64,000 nt of DNA from Nocardia farcinica (lineage in GTDB: Bacteria > Actinomycetota > Actinomycetes > Mycobacteriales > Mycobacteriaceae). The stretch is taken from contig NZ_LN868939.1 of assembly GCF_001182745.1 (NCBI RefSeq), positions 2,418,001-2,482,000 of the forward strand, read 5' to 3'. Position numbers and translations under genes: made by a program. The notes below the pieces were generated by a model, which was given only the letters and a program-made list of their open reading frames with translations, did not search any database and was not told the DNA's origin. Below are positions 60,032 through 64,000 of the stretch, piece by piece (within the stretch, counting starts at the first letter, position 1; every line of letters begins with the position of its first letter).

Positions 60032-61201
60032 ATGCGCGCACTGTGCTGGAACGGCGTCAACGACCTCGCCGTCGAAACCGTGGAGGACCCCAGGCTGGTC
60101 AACCCGCACGATGTGATCGTGCGCGTGCGACTGACCACCACCTGCGGCTCCGACCTGCACTTCATCGACGGCTACCTGCCGGGGATGCGGGCGGGCGACG
60201 TGTTCGGCCACGAGTTCATGGGCGAGATCGTCGAGGTCGGCCGGGAGGTCCGCGACCGCAAGGTCGGCGACCGGGTGGTGGTGCCCTCCTTCATCGGCTG
60301 CGGCACCTGCTTCTACTGCACCCGCGACATGTACTCGCTGTGCGACACCACCAACCCCAACGCCGAACTGCAACAACCGGTGTTCGGTTATCCGACCGGC
60401 GGCATCTACGGCTACACCCACCCGTTCGGCGGCTATCAGGGCTCGCACGCGGAGTACGTCCGGGTGCCGTTCGGCGATGTGAACAGCTTCGTCGTGCCCG
60501 AGGGCATCACCGACGAGCAGGCGCTGTTCGTCTCCGACGCGGTGCCGACCGGGCTGATGGGCGCCGACTTCTGCGACATCGCCCCCGGCGACACCGTCGC
60601 GGTGTGGGGCAGCGGCGGCGTCGGCCTGATGGCCGGGCACACCGCGCGCCTGCTCGGTGCGGGCCGGGTCGTCGTGATCGATCGCATCCCGGAGCGACTC
60701 GCCTTGGCGCGCAAGCACTTCGACGCCGAGACCATCGACTACACCGCGGTGGACAGCGTCCAGGAGGCGCTGCGGGAGATGACCGGCGGCCGCGGGCCCG
60801 ACGCCTGCATCGACGCGGTCGGCATGGAGGGCCACGGCGCCGGATTGCAGCAGATCTACGACCGCGCCAAGCAGTTGCTGCGGCTCGAGACCGACCGGGC
60901 CACTCCGCTGCGCGAGGCGATCCTGGCCTGCCGCAAGGGCGGTGTGGTCGCGGTGCTCGGCATCTACGGGCTCACCGACAAGTTCCCGATGGGCGTGGTC
61001 ACCAACAAGGGCCTGACCATCCGCACCGCCCAGCAGCACGGGCAGCGGTACGTGCCGCGCATGTTCGACCACATCCTGCAGGGCGACCTCGATCCCTCCT
61101 ACCTCGTCACGCACGACCTGTCGCTCGAGGACGGGCCGCGCGGCTACGAGGTGTTCAAGAACAAGGACGAGGGGTGTGTCCGCGCGGTGTTCCGGCCGTG
61201 A
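60032..61201 (+). CDS. Zinc-dependent alcohol dehydrogenase (formaldehyde dehydrogenase type)
   Basis: 389-residue medium-chain dehydrogenase. Catalytic zinc ligands in TTTCGSDLHFIDGYLPGMRA and FGHEFMGEI; structural zinc in IGCGTCFYCTRDMYSLCDTT; NAD site VAVWGSGGVGLMAGHTARLLG. The length and the GYPTGGIYGYTHPFGGYQGS insert place it near glutathione-independent formaldehyde or threonine-like dehydrogenases. ATG 60032 with CAGGAG upstream. Downstream of the cyclase-like gene, before a GAF regulator likely to control it. Confidence 0.88.
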   Translation: MRALCWNGVNDLAVETVEDPRLVNPHDVIVRVRLTTTCGSDLHFIDGYLPGMRAGDVFGHEFMGEIVEVGREVRDRKVGDRVVVPSFIGCGTCFYCTRDMYSLCDTTNPNAELQQPVFGYPTGGIYGYTHPFGGYQGSHAEYVRVPFGDVNSFVVPEGITDEQALFVSDAVPTGLMGADFCDIAPGDTVAVWGSGGVGLMAGHTARLLGAGRVVVIDRIPERLALARKHFDAETIDYTAVDSVQEALREMTGGRGPDACIDAVGMEGHGAGLQQIYDRAKQLLRLETDRATPLREAILACRKGGVVAVLGIYGLTDKFPMGVVTNKGLTIRTAQQHGQRYVPRMFDHILQGDLDPSYLVTHDLSLEDGPRGYEVFKNKDEGCVRAVFRP

Positions 61202-61238
61202 GGCGCGTGAGCGCGGCCGGCCCGGGTAACCGTCCGGT

Positions 61239-61397
61239 ATGACCGAACCCGAACACACCGAGCCCGAACGTCCCGGTTCCGCGGCACGACCCGCCGACCG
61301 CGAGGATCTCGACGATCGTCTCGCCGGGGACTCCCGCGAGGTCCCCGACGCCGAGGACGTGAGCGAGGAGGCGGGCGCCGTCGAGCCCCCGGACTGA
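61239..61397 (+). CDS. Small acidic protein, 52 residues
   Basis: 52 residues, strongly acidic and hydrophilic (MTEPEHTEPERPGSAARPAD, then REDLDDRLAGDSREVPDAED), likely disordered. No family is recognised. There is no convincing ribosome binding site; the main support is its acidic composition and G/C-rich third positions. It lies between the alcohol dehydrogenase and the GAF regulator. It could be a chance open frame. Confidence 0.4.
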   Translation: MTEPEHTEPERPGSAARPADREDLDDRLAGDSREVPDAEDVSEEAGAVEPPD

Positions 61398-61485
61398 GTT
61401 CGTCTGCACGTCACGGCCCGCGTGAGGCATGATAGAAAGTCCCGCACGGTTGTGACGAAGAAGACTGTCACGAGGAAGCAAGGAA

Positions 61486-62736
61486 GTGGGACAGTCCCGG
61501 CAGATGAGTCAGCGCGAGATGGCACCACCCAGCACGCTCTCGCAGCGCAGAGCTGCGTTGGAGCAGGAGTGGGCCCGCCGCGTGCCGGGACCGCCACCCG
61601 CCGCGCCCCCCGAGCCGCCCGCCGCGGTCCGGGAGGAGGTCGCCGAATCGTGGCGGCGCTCGCTGGCCACGGTCGACCCGGCCCGCGACAGCGCCCCGCA
61701 CGCGGGTAGTGACGACATCGGGGCCCGCTGGCTGGAATCACCGCTGCGCAAGCCCGTCACCGAACTGGCCGATCAACTGCACGACATCGCCCACGACGCC
61801 GGGTTCGTCGCGGCGGTCACCGACGAGAGCGGCACCATCCTGTGGTCCTACGGCGGTCCGGTGATGCGCCGCCGCGCCGAACGGGTGAACTTCGCCCCCG
61901 GCGGCTGCTGGGACGAGACACACATGGGCACCAACGCCCTGTCGCTGTCGCTGCGCACCGGCAGGCCGAGCACCGTGTTCTCCGCCGAGCACCTGGTCGC
62001 GGCGCTGCACGGCTGGGTCTGCTACAGCGCACCGATCAAGAGCCCCGACGGGCGCAAACTCGGCGTGCTGGACCTGTCCTCCACCTGGGACCGCGCGCAT
62101 CCGCTGGTGTTGTCCACCGTGCGCACGCTGGTGAGCGCGATCGAGGCACGGCTGCCGATGGCGTCCGCACCCGACACGGTGCGGTTGACCTGTCTCGGTG
62201 CGGGCCGGTTGGTGCGCGAGGGCCGGCCGGTGCGGCTGCGGCCGCGGCAGCTCGAGATCCTCACGCTGCTGGCGCTGGAGCCGGAGGGCTTCACCCCCGA
62301 ACGGCTGCAGTGGGCCATCTACGGCGATCGTCCGGCCACCCTGACCACGGTGAAGGCCGACGTCTCGCATCTGCGCCGCGTCACCGGCGAGGAGATCACC
62401 AGCCGGGTCTACCAGTTGTCGGCGCCGCTGGCCTGCGACGCCGTCGAACTGCTCGCCGCGCTGCGCACCGGCGACACCGCCTCGGCGGTGCGGCTGTACC
62501 AGGGCCCGCTGCTGCCGGATTCGGAGGCGCCGGGCATCGTCGAATGGCGCGAGCATCTCGAGGTGGGCGTGCGCACCGCCGTCCTGGCGAGCCTCGAACC
62601 CGAACACGCGCTGCGCTTCGGCGAGCGCGCCCCCGACGACATCGAGGTGCACGAGCACGCGCTGGCGCTGCTCCCGCGCGACGACGCCCGTCGGGCGGTG
62701 GCCGCCGCCCGCCTGCACACAGCCCTGCGCGGCTGA
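61486..62736 (+). CDS. GAF domain transcription regulator
   Basis: 416 residues. A GAF sensor domain lies at about 80-215 (AVTDESGTILWSYGGPVMRR, then GTNALSLSLRTGRPSTVFSA and GWVCYSAPIKSPDGRKLGVL) and a winged-helix-like DNA-binding domain at about 230-300 (LRPRQLEILTLLALEPEGFT, then LTTVKADVSHLRRVTG). It resembles AcoR-type regulators without an ATPase domain. GTG 61486 has GAGGAAG 7 bases upstream; a GTGAC-n10-GTCAC inverted repeat at 61452-61471 may be its own operator. Likely controls the alcohol dehydrogenase before it. Confidence 0.82.
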   Translation: MGQSRQMSQREMAPPSTLSQRRAALEQEWARRVPGPPPAAPPEPPAAVREEVAESWRRSLATVDPARDSAPHAGSDDIGARWLESPLRKPVTELADQLHDIAHDAGFVAAVTDESGTILWSYGGPVMRRRAERVNFAPGGCWDETHMGTNALSLSLRTGRPSTVFSAEHLVAALHGWVCYSAPIKSPDGRKLGVLDLSSTWDRAHPLVLSTVRTLVSAIEARLPMASAPDTVRLTCLGAGRLVREGRPVRLRPRQLEILTLLALEPEGFTPERLQWAIYGDRPATLTTVKADVSHLRRVTGEEITSRVYQLSAPLACDAVELLAALRTGDTASAVRLYQGPLLPDSEAPGIVEWREHLEVGVRTAVLASLEPEHALRFGERAPDDIEVHEHALALLPRDDARRAVAAARLHTALRG

Positions 62737-63044
62737 TCCATCGTCCACAGCACCGACCCGCGCTGGAAAGCCCTCTTACACATACCCTTCGGCATGTCGT
62801 GCGAGTCGCTCGCGGCTTCCGGCCGCATGACCACGGTTTTCGTCCGGCCCGCCCGCGCGGTGCCGTGCATGGATCCGAACGCACTATTGCGTTCGGCGTT
62901 GCGTTCTTGCATCTGCACGCGCATGATCCAGCTAGCCGGTGTCGCCGCTCCAGCGGCGGCGGCGCCCGGAACGCCGGACAATCGAATCGAGAAGCCGATC
63001 ATGCCGAGATTTGCGATGACCGTGGCGGATGCGGGGGCGCGGGG
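62737..63044. other. Intergenic region with an inverted/direct repeat
   Basis: 308 bases before the DUF4254 gene. An open frame from 62794 (84 codons) has no family match and overlaps the next gene, so I do not call it. GAACGC-ACTATT-GCGTTC (62877-62894) is a perfect 6-bp inverted repeat, and TTGCGTTC occurs twice, at 62887 and 62899, suggesting an operator for the downstream gene. Confidence 0.45.
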
Positions 63045-63488
63045 ATGAGCGCACCGACGATAGGGGTGCTGCCGACGGCGCCACAGCTGCTGAGCGCCTT
63101 CCAGGGCAGGCGGTTCGAGGATCGGGAGCTGTTGCGCTCCGCGCACGCCCTCGCCGAGCTGCACGCGCGCCGCGCCCAACTGGCCGACGCCCACCTGCTC
63201 GCCGAAATCGACTGCCGTCGTAGCGAACTGGTCGACGACATCGACGAGTGGATCGCGCACGAGGTGCCGGTGCACCGGCCAGACGCCGCCCTGCACACCG
63301 AGAGCCTGGGCGCCGTGGTGGACCGGATGGCGCGTAGCTGGGTCGATGCCAACCAGGCCATCGACAGTGCGGGCCCGCGCAGCGACACCACCCATAAACA
63401 CTGGTATCACCTGGCCGAACTCGTCGACGGCTACACTGATCTGGTCACCGACGTGGCGGGCGGCCGTCGCCGCCTCCCCGGCCGGTAG
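63045..63488 (+). CDS. DUF4254 domain protein
   Basis: 147-residue cytosolic protein of family DUF4254: LAELHARRAQLADAHLLAEI, DCRRSELVDDIDEWI, TESLGAVVDRMARSWVDANQ and HKHWYHLAELVDGYTDLVTD. Function unknown; conserved His and Asp residues hint at metal binding. ATG 63045 with GGGG upstream. Alone between the GAF regulator and a convergent membrane-protein gene. Confidence 0.82.
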   Translation: MSAPTIGVLPTAPQLLSAFQGRRFEDRELLRSAHALAELHARRAQLADAHLLAEIDCRRSELVDDIDEWIAHEVPVHRPDAALHTESLGAVVDRMARSWVDANQAIDSAGPRSDTTHKHWYHLAELVDGYTDLVTDVAGGRRRLPGR

Positions 63489-63580
63489 CCCGGGCGACCC
63501 GCATCGAGGTCACCGCGCGATCCGCCGGGCCTGCCGCGTCGCAGGCGCAGGGACGGCGGGCGCAACGGCGCGTCTCGCCC

Positions 63581-63610
63581 GGCGTACCGCGTCGACCGGC
63601 GCGGTACGCC
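63581..63610. terminator. Bidirectional terminator-like hairpin
   Basis: GGCGTACCGCG / CGCGGTACGCC, an 11-bp inverted repeat with an 8-base loop, lies between the convergent DUF4254 and DUF4126 genes. There is no T-run on either side. The rest of 63489-63698 holds no gene that I can see. Confidence 0.55.
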
Positions 63611-63698
63611 CGGCCCGCGCCGCGCCGTCCTTCTCCCGACGCTCAGCAAGAGCCCTTATGCCCTCCCCAGGGGCTGCCCTCCCCATGGCCTCAGGCCC

Positions 63699-64000
63699 TC
63701 AGGCCGTCGGCAGCGTCCGGCGCTCCCGCCGCTCGCGCCACCGCCGCCGGTACCGGCGGATCCGCCCGGCCAGCAGGACGACCACCGTCAGCCCGATCAG
63801 CAGCAGCAGTGCCGCCACGAGCGCCGCGGCCAGCGGATGGAAGATCGCCAGCGTGATCACCGCCGCCACCCCGACGTCCTCGGCGGCGCTGGTGACGATG
63901 TTGCTGGCGGGTTCCGGTGAGGTGTTGATCGCCATCCGGAGACCGGCCTTGACCAGGTGACTCACCAGCGCCGTGGTACCGCCCACCGCGGCGGCGGCCA
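63699..64000 (-). CDS. DUF4126 membrane protein, cut by the window end
   Basis: C-terminal 100 residues of a gene that starts beyond the window. GGTTALVSHLVKAGLRMAIN, then TSPEPASNIVTSAAEDVGVA, then a membrane helix (LVAALLLLIGLTVVVLLAG) and a basic tail (RIRRYRRRWRERRERR) are typical of DUF4126. Unknown function. Only the final helices can be seen, so no start can be given; convergent with DUF4254. Confidence 0.8.
   Translation of the reverse strand, partial: AAAAVGGTTALVSHLVKAGLRMAINTSPEPASNIVTSAAEDVGVAAVITLAIFHPLAAALVAALLLLIGLTVVVLLAGRIRRYRRRWRERRERRTLPTA

Noticed and set aside
62794..63048. 84-codon open frame before DUF4254
   Set aside because: No ribosome binding site, no family, unusual composition, and overlap with the well-supported DUF4254 start.

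Overview
The window is high-GC actinobacterial chromosome, almost fully coding, and most likely from Nocardia or a close relative in the Mycobacteriales. The reason is gene order: smc, ftsY, amtB-glnB-glnD, ffh, an amidohydrolase, rpsP-khpA-rimM-trmD, rplS, lepB, rnhB, DUF2469, yraN, yifB, dprA, xerC, rpsB-tsf, pyrH-frr, cdsA, rlmN, dxr, rip, ispG, a GNAT protein and a penicillin-binding lipoprotein follow the core order I know from Mycobacterium tuberculosis, but with many inserted accessory genes. I see no tRNA, rRNA, CRISPR array, insertion sequence or prophage.

Layout. 0-12.6 kb: chromosome segregation (smc), signal recognition particle receptor and protein (ftsY, ffh) and the ammonium/PII module (amtB, glnB, glnD) behind a GlnR-like box. 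12.7-16.7 kb: an amidohydrolase, a RibD/DHFR-like protein and the rpsP ribosome-maturation operon. 16.7-25.7 kb is an accessory block between trmD and rplS: a beta-propeller lipoprotein, a RamA-like LuxR regulator divergent from two overlapping acyl-CoA synthetases, tex, and a membrane protein. 25.7-33.3 kb: rplS, lepB, rnhB, yraN, yifB, a dprA with a long repetitive N-terminal extension, and xerC. 33.3-39.1 kb is a second accessory block: an acetoacetate-decarboxylase-like protein behind a KstR-type box, two small DUF202 membrane proteins, an alkylsulfatase homologue that has lost three metal ligands, a GAF-ANTAR protein and a secreted M23 peptidase. 39.2-45.4 kb: rpsB-tsf, pyrH-frr, cdsA and rlmN. 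45.5-48.3 kb: a quinone-oxidoreductase-like gene behind a MerR-type promoter, and a divergent DUF5997/LysR pair. 48.4-55 kb: dxr, the site-2 protease, ispG, a GNAT protein and a penicillin-binding lipoprotein. 55-64 kb is accessory: nitrobindin-like and ImmA-like proteins, two ABC-2 permeases with no ATPase, an orphan XRE/DUF5753 regulator, a cyclase-like/alcohol dehydrogenase pair followed by a GAF regulator, DUF4254, and a DUF4126 gene cut by the window end.

How it works together. The core genes serve translation, protein export, DNA uptake/recombination, isoprenoid precursor synthesis (dxr, ispG) and nitrogen sensing. Three ribosomal-protein operons (rpsP, rplS, rpsB) share a promoter layout with the same 29-base offset from a CCGATTT element to the -10, which points to coordinated control. 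A dozen genes have a -10 hexamer 6-8 bases before a GTG/ATG and no ribosome binding site, so leaderless transcription appears common.

The most interesting leads are the degenerate alkylsulfatase with its neighbours, the RamA-like switch over two acyl-CoA synthetases, the KstR-type box, the DprA extension, the hairpin that hides the glnD ribosome binding site, and the shared ribosomal-protein promoter. I found no clearly new multi-gene defence or mobile system. All function calls come from reading the sequence and recalled family features; no search was run.
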